Of a stretch of DNA of 64,000 nt, positions 45,814-57,888 are shown piece after piece. The stretch's first letter is position 1; the number at the start of each line of letters is the position of its first letter. The notes below the pieces were generated by a model, which saw only the letters and a program-made list of their open reading frames with translations, ran no database searches and was not told the DNA's origin. The stretch comes from Podaxis mareebaensis (Eukaryota > Basidiomycota > Agaricomycetes > Agaricales > Agaricaceae). The stretch is from the NCBI GenBank assembly GCA_018524725.1, contig JAEUWP010000500.1:1-64000 (forward strand), read 5' to 3'. A program made the position numbers and the translations under genes.

Positions 45814-48798
45814 CTAGGCAGGAACAAGAGTAACGCGTCCTTGACCAGAGGAGATGGGAATGACAAATGCTCCAGCATCAGTGGAAAGCGTGGTGGATGG
45901 TCTCAGCCCATTGAAGCCAGAGACATTGGCTTTCTGCTGGACCACGAGACGACCGTTCGGGGCTGCCGCCGCAGAACTAGCACCGTCCGGAGCAGCGGTG
46001 ATAGTTACATCCACCTGGCGAGTGCTGGGGTTAAACGCCACTACGGAGAATGCTCCGGCGTCTAGAGTCAACAAGGTTCCAAGAGGGGCGATATAAACCC
46101 GGCGACGAATTGAATCCTTCACTTGGACCTGCACTGTAGGCGAAGTTGAAATGACATTCCCTCCAAATGCCTGCCACCCGAAATCGGGGTGGTTAATGAC
46201 GAACGTTCCCATACCCATGGTATGACCCGAGAAGTTCGGGCCATAATCTCCAGAGTAGCCATCCCATTTGAGCGTGTCAGCAAAGGAGTGGAAAGATGCG
46301 GAGGCGAAGCCGCCTTGGTCGATGTTGGACAGCGGTCCGCTTAGCCCGCCAAAACCGACACGGAGAAGGAAGATATCTGATGGCGAAGATTCGAACTCGG
46401 TGATGAGAGGGAGGGCATTGAGGCCGCTTCCGTAATGGTGGATCTGTCGCTCGATACGCTGGAGTTTGCCACCATAAATATTATCCCTATCAAAATCATT
46501 ATGAGTCAAATGCTATGGATACGCAGCGGTGGAATGTATCACTGACCAGTACCGCCTGGCGTTCCCGTTGTAACCCCAATGGGGTACAAGGGGCTGATAG
46601 GCAATAATGGAGTTCAGGGCATTGGTCGCTGTAGCGGAGTTGTTGAAATGCTTGCTCCAAGCATAGACACCTTCCTGGCCAGTGGAATCCCAAGCCATCT
46701 CTGATCCATACCTGAAAACTCTCGCAGTCAGAAAGCGGACCCGATTACAGTTATATCCTGACTGACGGGAATCTTTGTCCAGCCCATCTCGTTGCGCGGC
46801 TTCTCATCCTCCCTTCGACGAGAGTGGCATTAGTCGTCAAACCCTCCCTCTTAAGATCATCCAGCAATAATGTGAGCACGGTTTCGCCCATCAATCCGAA
46901 GTCAGTGAAACCGACTCTGCCACCAGTCATGGTAGAAACAGTAAGGACGGCTTGGTTGATGTACCAGCGCCAGTCGTGCATGCGAACGAGGGATGGATAG
47001 TTTCGCGCGACGCGATACATTGCCCAGTATGCTGCAGCAACATGAACGTAATCGTATCCACGGTCAATGGCAAACGAGGCGGCTTGGTTCCACGACCACC
47101 AGTTACCCCAGTTAATATTGGTGGGGTAAGGATAGTTGGGCAGCAATGATGGTTGATAGAAGTACACAGACTGCAATTATTGTCATTAGCCGCCGCCCTA
47201 CACGGAACTCGAGACACACTCACCTTCTTCACAGTTCCTATTTCGAGCAATGGAAGAAAATCAATACTTCTATGACATAATTGTGGGATATGCGCGTACC
47301 ATCACTGTTCTGAATAGAACCCCAGAGAACGCTGCTGACGAATTGTTCCAATTTCGCGACTTCGGCTGCGTTAGGTTGGGCATATTGTTTCATTGTCGCT
47401 GCCAACCAAGATCCCGCGCCAGCTTCGTCACTCAACCCAGGAATCCAGGCACGAGGGTCGTCCTTCACTACAGCATTGACTTCACGATCGTAGCTGATAA
47501 CTGAAGGGGAACGCTTGAAAGGATCGGACCCAACGTTGAACCATTGGGAAGTGGTCAAGAAATTGCCAAGCTCTGCCACGGTCTGTGTAGCGCCGTGGGT
47601 AACATAATAATGGACGGTCTGCAAAGAACCGTCACTGTAGGTAATGGAGAGTCGGACGCGTCCCCAGGTGCGAGGGGTGATATTGAATCCCACCCAACCG
47701 GAGGACTTTGCATCAGAGTTGCTGGACCAAGTCAAGGCATTCGAAGGTGTGACGCTCATGGACTGGACAGATGCAACGGTGTTGTGAAGGAAGAGTTTGC
47801 CGACTTGGTCCATGGGAAGGATGTATCCGGGAAGCCCCACCGCAACAGGACGATTGGCATTCTGGAGGGCTGTTTCAATACCGCGGATGGATGACGCCAT
47901 ACGAAATTCAATTCCATAGGTGCGGGTCTGGCCAGGTTGAAGAGTGAACGATGTCGGAGCGTTCCAGGGGGTAACACGAGACCATTCGTTTTGTGCCCAG
48001 GCAAGCGTGTGGAATTGCCACTCGTATAACCCTTCGAATGTCTGGGATTGATAGAACGGCGTACCGGAGGTTGATTCGGGAAGGAACCTCCAGCCTTCAA
48101 GCGGGGACTTTCCAACAGGAACGACAACCAAGGGCGGAAGTGTCCCTAGCAAGGGAGTCACCTGTACAAAACCAGCATCTTGTCCAATATAAGGGTCGAA
48201 AACGCTGCATTTCTGGTTCGTGTCAGTGGCAGTACGGTCGGTAAAGATCTGTGAGGTCTGTGAGCAAAGGCCATGCTAGCACCATGTTGATGCTCACATT
48301 GTTGAATTCCAAAGGAACGCCAAGCGAGCCAATCTCGACCGCGGACGTCTGAGAGTTCGTCACGTCGAAGAGCAGTTGAAGTTGACCGCCGTTGTTTACC
48401 CAGCGTCGCGTGATATTAAGCAGAGAGTTGGATGGAAGGGTAGGTGCAAGGTTAGCGGCTGCGAGCGTGTTTCCAGAAACTTGCAATGGAGTTAAAACGC
48501 GACGACTAGTCGATGTATCGCCGGAGATCCAAGCGGTACTACCAACTCTGCGGGCTCGATAGGTGATATCTCCTAAGTGGTATCGTCCGTTGGCTTCGCG
48601 TGCAGACATCTTATCGCCGGGAATAAAGTCGAAGCTTGAGCCGGATGGCTTCAGAGAAAACAGAGTCTGCGAGTCCTTGACCAGCTGGACGGAGAAAGCT
48701 GACGTCGTCAAGTTGAGAAAACCATGGCTGAGACCGAGTTGAGCGTTAGCAAATCCGAAGAGAAGCGGAAGTAAGCAAACAGCCTTGAAGGGCCCCAT
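45814..48798 (-). CDS. Secreted 901-aa hydrolase-like protein (possibly DUF5695)
   Basis: Predicted as complement(join(45814..46486,46547..46711,46767..47170,47224..47237,47300..48248,48298..48798)), phases consistent, with one 14-nt exon. A clear signal peptide (MGPFKAVCLLPLLFGFANAQ) indicates secretion. The N-terminal half is beta-rich. The C-terminal half has aromatic-rich helices (WGNWWSWNQAASFAIDRGYD, MAWDSTGQEGVYAWSKHF), as in alpha/alpha-toroid glycoside hydrolases. A final beta domain begins around HPDFGWQAFGG. From memory the pattern fits the DUF5695 family of fungal and bacterial proteins; it does not match the GtaA glutaminase family. The reaction is unknown, and carbohydrate cleavage is inferred only from fold-like features. 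The neighbouring sugar transporter (114 bp, convergent) is compatible with saccharide use but is not evidence by itself. Confidence 0.85.
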
Positions 48799-51700
48799 TG
48801 TTACTGAAGCTCGACAGATTACTCCCAGCGCCTTCCCGACTCTTAAAAGTCTGGGTTGACTGAGAAGAGAACACCAATCCGTCGAAAGCAAGGAAGACCT
48901 GCTGACACCTGGACGGCTTGCTCCATCTCTTCCAGATGACCTCATGACAAGGCGACATGTGGCACTGCATATAACGGCAGTGTTCGTGACGAGGTCGATC
49001 CTTGTACACGAATGCCATTGTGAGTGTGTGTAGTTGATAACCTTAAGAGCAAACCGTTCCCGCCTTGGAGCTTCGGCTCCTTCCGACTAGCTCGGTCTAG
49101 CCGCATCCAACTCCGCCAGGCTCATACACCTACTTACGGCCATACAAAATCACACTTCATTCAGCTCTGCCGTGTTTAAACGCATCGTTGCCAACGCCGT
49201 AAGACCTTCTTTTTTTCAGTCGAACTTCCGATTATTGAGAAATGACAGCAGCATGCAACTCCTTCGACACTTCCTTGATGGCGGACCGTACCTATATAAT
49301 CCGTATGCACTCCAAGAATTCATACCGGCCCGTCGGGTACTTTGTCTCGAAGCGTTAAGTCTAATTATACTCTTTCGTCGAGGTTCGCACGAGATTCTTT
49401 CCATCATGACTGCAAGCGGTGACCGAGGGAAGATCCGCCAACTCCTACTCCTGGTTTCTGGATTTCTGGCGATATAAACAGCCACCGCTCTTTCAAATCC
49501 ATCGTAGCTTGGACTAACAGCAGAAGGCAGTTATGAGATTCCATCAAATATTCATGGCTCTATTGGGGGATGCGTTGATCTCCTCGGGGTTGCAAGAAAC
49601 TCTTGAGGCGATTCAAAAAGAGAATCAATGAAAGACCGAGCTCCACTCTATGTGGAGCGGAGGAGATTATATAGCTTGGAACAGCCTGGTTGATCCCTAG
49701 CTGAGTCCTTGATACTCTCCTAGGTGAACTTTAAGTCCGCTACCAGGCCTTTCATGCCGTTGTGCCTAAGGTAGGGCAAGTGTAGCACATACGAAAGCTT
49801 CTTCCGGGCTAATCTGAGACTTTCACAAGATTTCCGACAGCACCGTCGAAGTCCAGCCATGGAGACGCTTTGTTGCTTCCGCTTCAATAAACGGAGTGGC
49901 TAAAGAAGGGGAAATTTTCACCTACGTCCTCAAGCCTTCAAAACCTGTAATGGACCATTCATAATGTGTTCAGTGTTGTTGTTACTGGTCAGAGTTCAAA
50001 CGCTCGATTTCGCGATGTTCTCTTTGTTCCTTCCTAAATCCAGAGGCCGCGAGAACAGACTTCCCCTATGGCGACAACCTTGGGATGAGCGCAGAGAGCA
50101 GATTTGCGGGGCCTATTTATTGATGTTTGGTGAACAGGATCACAACTTCAGCCGACCCTGAAAATGGAACAAAACGATTGCCGTGCGTGGACCATGATTT
50201 CTCATTATAAACTTTTTCCAGGCCAGATAAGAGGCCTTGTCATGTCTTTAGCTGGGGTTTGTTTTGCAGTTCAATGTCACGAAAATTTTTGTATTCATAA
50301 CTGGATCCAACTTATTCCAGTGCAGACGGGCCCTGTGAATATCTTGTCGTCGTTCCCACCACCATCTGAGATATGCGTTCATTGGGCCTCATGAAACATA
50401 TGAACTAGACTGAAGACCTAGGACAGTGTGTCCCCTTCGCCTCAGGAGTGCCGAGACCCTAACACATTGCTATAGGAATCAATCCTGGGTAACCCCCGGC
50501 TACACTTGTCAAACCCGCTCCTGTCAATGTGACTCTTCCAGGTATCTGGGACGGATTCTTTCTCGCAAACCTTCCCGATCCTTGTACATGATTCATTTTT
50601 CAGAACAAAAACGCAACCCTTACGTTGAAGACGCCCTTAATGGGTCAGACTTCATTCTTGGCGACCCACAAGCTACAAGTGGAGCGAGTTAAGAGCAAGC
50701 TACGGCGCCGAGAACCATGCGGTACAATCTATTTTAACGAGATGCGAACTTGGCAAGACTTTTTTCTGGGTCGGGTCATAAGCGCGAACTCTGTCCCTCG
50801 TTAATACATAGTGGGAATGAAGACTAGGTAATCGCTGCACCGCTTGAACGCCTGATGCACGCCGATTGTTCCTTCCTAGCTCAATCTCAATAATCCGGCA
50901 GATCGTTCGTCCTTGAAAATCCTTCTGAGGCTGTTGGTGTGAGAGATGTAAAATACTCCTGGAAGGCTTTCGTCCCGGCAATCAGTGCGAAGCGTCTTCA
51001 AATGGAATTCAACCACTACGAGGCTCCTATTTACCGCACTTGACCCTCCTTGCAAGAAAGCAACGTCGCCACGTCCTCACCATTGTAGCCCACTAACTGA
51101 TTGGCCCTCGAAAATACACAGTTGGTTTCTCTATGTATGATCTACCGCCTTGTCTCAGGGAAAACGCGTTTATGTTGACAATCAGCCTCAGAATGGAATG
51201 CAATTTATATTGGCGAGAGACAGAAGTACGTTTGGGAGGCTTGACCACTGACTAAACTCGTGCCAAGGGACTTCGACGCATGGCGCCACGCTCTTGGCGG
51301 AACCGCAAGCTGTCATCTACTGTACCCCACTCCCAACGGGTACTGTAACCATAGACTGCCCTTAGGACTGGGATGGAACGTAACTGTGATATTGCTTTTG
51401 CGGGCGCATGCACATCCAAAAGTGGCTCACTTTCCGAATCATCGCCCACCCTGAAAACTCTTTAATGCTGAAAGATCCGAGCAACTTGTCTATGAGACTT
51501 TCGTACCAATTTTGGCCTTCTGTTACCATCGTATCAGGGAATACCAATGGACGCGGGACAGCGTGACCTATGACACTGGTCGATTCGTCAGACTGACTTC
51601 CAACTACAGTACGTGCAACGGGTTCAACTTCGCGGAAACGATGTTTTCGCCTAATGCTCGGTTTTTTTAACGCTGATTTTCTGTCTCCTTTGGGCGTTTA

Positions 51701-52487
51701 GCGTAAATCGTGGCACACCACCCTAACAGCTCCCCGCCAGCAGAGGTTCTGCCCTTGTTCGGGTTGCAAGGTATCACACTAAAGGGGTGTTGCCTATCAG
51801 AAAGTTTGCTCAGAGCTCCAAATCAGTTTCTTGATGCCACTGTGATTTATTATCGTAGGTGGCGAACGCGGGAATCGCAGACCGCGTGGCCAACATTTTT
51901 TAGACTTCTCCATCTCCGGCTTCGGATCTGCCGCCACTTTCACTACACCCCGCCTCAGTCCAATACTCCTCCACTTCAACGTCTCGAACAGATTGGAAGA
52001 CCCATAACTCATCATTCCAATAGGTTCAACTTCTGCTATACCTGGCTCAGACGCACCCAACTCTCCATCGCCCGGCAATGAGTCTCAGCGTTCTTGCCCT
52101 GCAAGCATTGGCGAGAGGTGTAGTGATATTTTGGGACACACTTTCTCAGACGTAGCCTGACGTAGCCTAAGGGTCGATGTATTGAAGTTCTGGAAATTAT
52201 CCGAAGGGCTTCTGAGTCCTGAATTGGTTACGTGATCAACTCCTATACGCACAAGCACATGGCCCTACTATCATAGGCTATTATCTGCAGAAGAAGCGAG
52301 TCCGGATAATATACGGGGAGCCGCCGAGAAGTTTGACCCCCCGTATTCAATGTGCCATGCTGACTCAGCGTTACAGGACATTGCAAGCCGGTTAGGCCTT
52401 GTCCGAGAAGGACAAAGACAGGCGTTATGAAGAAGATAAATAGTAGGAAGGTCGGGTAGGGATACCAAGAGGTACACACCCACAAAA
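48799..52487. other. Gene-poor region, 3.7 kb
   Basis: Only short open frames on both strands, none with a family signature, signal peptide or consistent exon chain. CpG content is normal, unlike the transposon block, and no repeats or transposon ends are apparent. I see no tRNA or rRNA gene. Confidence 0.5.
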
Positions 52488-53773
52488 ATGCGTTCGGCAA
52501 TCCCTTTCCTCTTCGTCTCGATTTCACTTACTACCGCAGCTGTCCTTCCCCGCGGTGAGGGCGTTACTCTGGCCGTTGACCCCGTCTGTGGAAGCTTTGG
52601 CGGTACTCCAAAGGATGTAAGGGCAGGCTTGCCAGCCCTCTCGTCGTTCTCAACGATCGTGACCTTTGGGGTGAGTCTATAAATATCTGCGGGGTTGAAC
52701 TTGAAAACAGCATTAACTGATCGACACCGATCAGGATTCCTACACTGATGGTGGGAAGCATGACGGTTCGGCCTTGAGCCCGCCTGTCCTCAACGAGCCT
52801 AATCCATCTGCGGGGGGAAGGTACACCAATGGTCCTGTTTGGGCAGAATACCTAGCCACCGCTTCTAGGGCAACACTCAAGGATTATGCTGTGAGTGCTT
52901 ACCTCCCCTTGGTTTCTGGATTTGGTCAGCTCATTTTTTGTGCCTTTCAATAGGTCAAAGGTGCGGTCGTTGACAGCAACCAATGGCCAGGCCTCAGCGC
53001 ATCCAGTGACCTCTTGACACAGGGTGAGGAACGACGGCCCTCATAGTCCTCTGCTTTTGCTCATCCGGCTATTCAGCCAATACCTTCATCGGGCAGGGTG
53101 GCCCCAAACCTGAGCCGAAATCCACTCTTTATGTCCTTTTCTTCGGCATTGAGTGAGTGACGGCAACACACCCGCCAGCGATCACACTGAACTTGGTGAT
53201 TCAATAAAGGGATTATACTAGATCCTCAGGTGAGTAAAGGCAGCGGCCAGAGGTTATTCATTCAGGTATTTAATGGATGATCCGTGAGTCTAGATAACGG
53301 CGGATCTAGCCTCTCCAACGCGGTGCAAAACATTGTGTTCACGATGCTCAGGCTCTCTTCCTCCCCTGTCTTCGGCAAGAACTTCCTCATTATTGACAAC
53401 CACGGCCGCGGCACTGAAACTGAAGCTGGTGCTGCATTCAAGTCTGAGCTTTTCCAGGCTTTGGGCGGCATGCACGCTGACCTTCAACTGAACATCGGAT
53501 TTGTCGACTTGTCCACCGTGTGGAATGGCGTCTTGGGCTCTAACCCCGGATATGAGGCTTTCGGATACACCAGCACTGACGCATGCTTGACATCGCCTGT
53601 TACCACGGATGGAAGTTGTCCTGATCCTGATCATACCTTCTACTGGTTCCCTGGGTGAGGGACTTAACTCGTGCTCAAGAAAAGTGAGATCTGATTTCTT
53701 TTATAGTGCCCCCTCGACTGTCACCCACAAGATTATCAGCGAATACATTCAGGCTGTTTGGGCTAAATGCTAA
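52488..53773 (+). CDS. Secreted SGNH/GDSL esterase, CE16-like
   Basis: Predicted as join(52488..52670,52735..52890,52954..53023,53077..53152,53210..53229,53294..53654,53707..53773), 310 aa, phases consistent. A signal peptide is visible (MRSAIPFLFVSISLTTAAV). SGNH block I is TFGDSYTDGG with the catalytic Ser. Block V is DPDHTFYWFPGAPSTVTH with the Asp-His pair. The layout and length fit fungal CE16 acetylesterases, which remove acetyl groups from hemicellulose-derived sugars. Block III normally reads GxND; the spliced reading here gives GIEDY, created across the junction of a 20-nt exon (53210-53229). This is either a real Asn-to-Glu change or a misplaced splice site. A conserved FFGI precedes it. 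Confidence 0.9.
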
Positions 53774-53998
53774 GAATGTTGTTGCAACACTGTTCTCGCT
53801 GTTCATGAATTTCATGCTTGTATTTGTACTTGTGAATATTTCTGGGTGATGGCTCTCGTCATTGGCCCTGCGAGGTCACGCGTTACACGACGCGACATTC
53901 TGATCTTGAATCCTAACCACCAACACTGGCTTCTTATCTTTCTCTACAACCTCCGAGAGCACAAATAAGAATTGGTTGACCACACTACGATACATATC

Positions 53999-55977
53999 AT
54001 GTCCGGTGCCAGAGGCCCCATAGTGCCAAACCCTCCTCGGTGGAAACCCAACCCGAATCCGGCATCCATTCACGTCCCTGGGTTAGATACCACTGCTCCA
54101 GTTCATGATCAGATCGAGCAAATTGAACAACTCATTACGATCAAGTTACAAGTTAGTGCCGCATTCAAAGCCTCAGAGAAAGACATTTGATGCAGGAAGC
54201 CTTTAGAATATCGACGAGAACTTTTCGAGGATCCACAACGTCCTTGCCAATAAGCTCTTACCAGCGGTGAAACGTTATGCGGTTGGAACAGAACCAGTTA
54301 GAGAAGCGGCGAAGGTACGGGCATACGGGTTTCCGTTTATCTTGTCACTTACCTTTGGGGATGAAGTTTTGGACGTCCTTCTACGAACAAGCAGCTCAAA
54401 TTCGAATACCCACGTCCGATGACCATTCGACAGTAAACGAATTCCCATCTGAACATGAAATTTCCGAAGCTACTTCCGATCGTACAACACAGGACACGAC
54501 GGAAACCGAAGAAGAGTCGGAATCTTTCCAAGAACCCACTAGTGATCAGTCAGAGGAACCCAGCACCTCCACTGAATCTTCGTTCCATCCGAATCAGGAT
54601 GCATTTTCTTCCACTCCCGCCACTTCTCGCAGCGCACGTGCCCGGGGTACTCTACCACAGGGCGTGGGGACCCCATCATGGTCTGCATCGTTGGAATCGC
54701 CGTTTGTACGACTTAGCAACGAAGTCAAGAATTTTTCCCTTGCGGACGAAGATCCTTCTTTTGCTTCATCTGCAGCGCCGGAATCCACATTCCACTCCGA
54801 TGAACCAACGCCTGCACCCAAATCTGTTCCTGGCCACCGTTCCCCGCACAAAGGAAAAAACACGCCTCTTCGCGAAAATCTATTACGCCATCAGCTGTAT
54901 TCTGCCACTGACATGTCGTCCATCGCCGCTACATCCAAGAATATATCACCCCTTAAACCGCGAGGCAAAACCAAAACACCCGTTCCTAAGAATCTCAATC
55001 CATATATCCCTACTGGCACCGACTCCAGCAAGTGGAGTGGGATCGTCGACCTTCGTGATCCATCCATCGCTACACCACATCGCTCCCGTCGTGCCCAACC
55101 TTCCTCCTCTCGTAAAGCGGCTGCGACTCCCAAGCCGGATTCCGATTCCGATGATTTTGACGCTTTGCCGCCTGGGATGTCACCTCCAGTCATGATGTCC
55201 CCTGTGCGGTTACCCAAAGTGGCAGATCACAGTTTACTTGCCCCGACACCGTCGAAGAATGCCTCTGCCCGAATCAAGCAGGCAATTCTCCGGAGTGTGC
55301 AGAAAGAACGTCAATATGGCGGTATCCACAGTGTCGCTGAATCCAGCCTGAGCACAATGCCCACTCCACCTTCCTTCTCTCAGTATCAAGATCGTGGGCC
55401 TCCCGACATTACGGACAGTCTGACGGATCCCAGTTTCGACAGTATGATGCGCCGCGTCGGTCTTGAAGTTCCGACATCCTCTGCTTCTGGGCCGTCAGGG
55501 ATCGGTGGAATTATTGATGATAGCGCCACCCCTGTCTATGATGACTTGGACTCGGACGATTCCCTGGATGACTTCAACGCCACTGCCCATCCTTCTGCTG
55601 CGTTCCTGATGGCTACCCAAGGAATGAGAGCCTCGGACGAGGATTCCTTTGGCTCATCAAATCAGTCAAGTGACTCCCTGAATGATGAAGAGGCCCATCT
55701 CGAGGGTGCCGTTCCGGTCCATCCCTTCGCTGGTGGAATTGAAGATACGGGTGACGATGACTCTGATTCATTCGATGAATACCAGCCAGGAGAAGGCGCC
55801 CAAACTGAAACTCTATTTGGAGTGGCACCTGGTCAGCAACGCACGGCAGAACGACGAGGGAGACAGCCCCTGCGGATGTTGGGTCAGGAAATGTTGGACG
55901 ATATGACCGCGACAGGTGCCTATGTTGGTGGAGTCGAGGAAAGTCCCACTCCCGCTAATTGGGGTGGGAGTAGATGA
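53999..55977 (+). CDS. ASK1: DASH/Dam1 complex subunit Ask1
   Basis: Predicted as join(53999..54151,54207..54314,54367..55977), 623 aa, phases consistent. Ask1 is a core subunit of the DASH ring that couples kinetochores to spindle microtubules. The conserved part is N-terminal: QIEQIEQLITIKLQ, then NIDENFSRIHNVLANKLLPA and a following helix up to FWTSFYEQAA, matching the Ask1 domain (about residues 35-105). The remaining 500 residues are Ser/Pro-rich and mostly disordered, with Ser-Pro and Thr-Pro sites that could be Cdk or Aurora targets. A conserved-looking segment, GPPDITDSLTDPSFD, lies near 55400. Ascomycete Ask1 proteins are shorter (about 300 aa), but long tails are usual in basidiomycetes. 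The first exon ends exactly at the intron before NIDENF. Confidence 0.85.
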
Positions 55978-56052
55978 ATTAAGATTGATTGACACCGTGT
56001 ATGTAAGTCAACTAAGTTGTAATTATCCGACCTCTTATCATTGACTCCTGTT

Positions 56053-57888
56053 TTAGTTCGTGAAAGGCACCGGCATGGGTTGCATGAGGGTAGAGTGTGT
56101 GGGAGGTGGGGAGTGTACCGGCATGGGGATGGAATGGATGGGAGGCGGAGAGTGTACCGGCATCGACGGTGTAGAATGTGAAGCAGTGGGTAAACCCGGC
56201 GGCGGGTGGCCGAGATCAGAGTGCTGGCGGACTGAGTCGTAGTAGGGATCAATGGATCCCAAGACGCACTTCAAGAAGACCTCTCGAGTGAACTCGGGTG
56301 CGCTGGGATCGAAAGGCGTAGCGTCAACCATGTCCTAACGACCGCTTCTCGTCAGTACTGGTGAAGAAATCACGAGTGCAACCGAGCTTGACTTACGCGG
56401 CATCCATGCTGACTACTGATCTCGTCGTCCAGTTCCCTCAAAAATTCGGCGGCATCGGGGTCGTTGCCGATTTGGACGAATGAAATACCAAAGCGGCGTG
56501 GGGGAACGTTGCTGCGGTCAAGACGGCGAGCGCCCTCAACAATGACCTTGGTTATATCATCAGCTGGTTGAGAATGGAGTTAATTCCTGATTCTAAGACG
56601 AGCTGAGTAAACTTACTTGGAACGCCGTCAGTAATGACCATCACGATGATCGGAGGAGAATTTTTGGTGGGATCTTCAACCAGTGGGATATATTTGGTGC
56701 ATATCTCTTGCAACTTCTTTCCTATGGGGGTTTCTCCTAGAAAAACAGAAAAGGGTGAATTTGTTTTCTTTGGGCCAGCAGTGATTCCTACCGTTGGGCC
56801 TAACGGAATCGAACATGTTTCCGACGCGATGACGATCCTAGATATATTCGTCAATCCGCTTCAGAGTTAAACTGTTGTCGAGTTCTCACCCTGATGTTGG
56901 TCTCAGAGGTTGGGTCGTTCATGAAGAAGAGGTCTATGCCGTTAGTGCTAAAGTCGGCTTCAATGATAGAGACCAATCCAATCAACGCCTAGGGAATGAT
57001 GAATAAATCTCGTCGTAAAAAGGGTAAAAAAGCCTCACCGATCGAGCTTGGGACCAAAGCGGCCCGTCCATCTAAAATGTGTTGTCGGTTGACGTCGGCC
57101 TTGACAAATAGGCGGACTTACCGAAACCGAATCGTCAATGACCATGACAATCTTTACGGCCCTTTCAATGCAAGTCAGCCATTGGTCATTGCAGCCTAAG
57201 GATGAATTCTTACCGCAACTTCTGCACAAGGTTAGGATCTAATACCGAGTCGTTCGACCGTGTGATACGAGGAATGCTAGAGATATGGTGGCTATCGGAA
57301 AGTTGGTAGTTGATTGTTGCTTGCAATGGTACCAATACTTCGTAGGTGTCGGCCTATGGCCATGGATTAGTACTGCGGATTCTTAACTACGATAGGGTTT
57401 ACATGTATCTCCCTGCCGTTATAAGCAAAGGAAGCGCCTCTTTCGAAGTGCTGTGCAGCTTGGCCGATGTCTCATATGAATGGAGGTTAAATAGCAGATC
57501 CAGCCATCAACACACGGCGATGATCACTCACGAACACCACCCTAGGTTCAAGAAAAGAAGTGAATATTTGATGAAAGATGGCTAGGATGACAGTTCTGCT
57601 TACCTCACAGAAGGTCCTAGCGATGTACAGCGGCCGTCTCTTGTCCTCGCCTCCAATGATAGCATTCGGAGGAATATTCTTCCCATGGACGAGAACCTAG
57701 ATCAAGACGGCAGGTTATCCGGTGTCGTTAAACGACAACTACCGAGACCATACCCATGCTAACGGGACTGGAGAACCTATTTGCGTGATCTTCTGCGTGT
57801 TTGCACGAGAGATTTCTTCCCATTGCTGGGGCGTACGCGGTTTCTTGTCAGACCCGTAGATCGATTCGACAAGGTTGAAGACGGACAT
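56053..57888 (-). CDS. DM9 domain - von Willebrand factor A fusion protein
   Basis: Twelve exons, phases consistent: complement(join(56053..56334,56397..56563,56617..56736,56792..56837,56890..56988,57039..57071,57122..57161,57214..57353,57403..57470,57532..57541,57604..57696,57754..57888)), 410 aa. Residues about 43-110 form a DM9 domain (GKNIPPNAIIGG, PLYIARTFCEGGVHIGQA, FAYNGREIHADTYEVL); DM9 domains are mannose-binding lectin-like modules in other organisms. Residues about 155-320 form a vWA domain with a complete MIDAS metal site: DDSVS, the Thr in GETPIG and the Asp in ITDGVP. The tail is Pro/His/Met-rich with two near-identical HSPPPxHS repeats. No signal peptide is seen, so a cytosolic or unconventionally secreted protein is likely. 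One exon is only 10 nt. The role is unknown; lectin-type recognition plus a protein-binding vWA is an inference. Confidence 0.88.

Noticed and set aside
45814..48798. Assignment as GtaA-type glutaminase
   Set aside because: Length and secretion are similar, but the landmark motifs I associate with GtaA are not seen; a DUF5695-like assignment fits better and is kept tentative.
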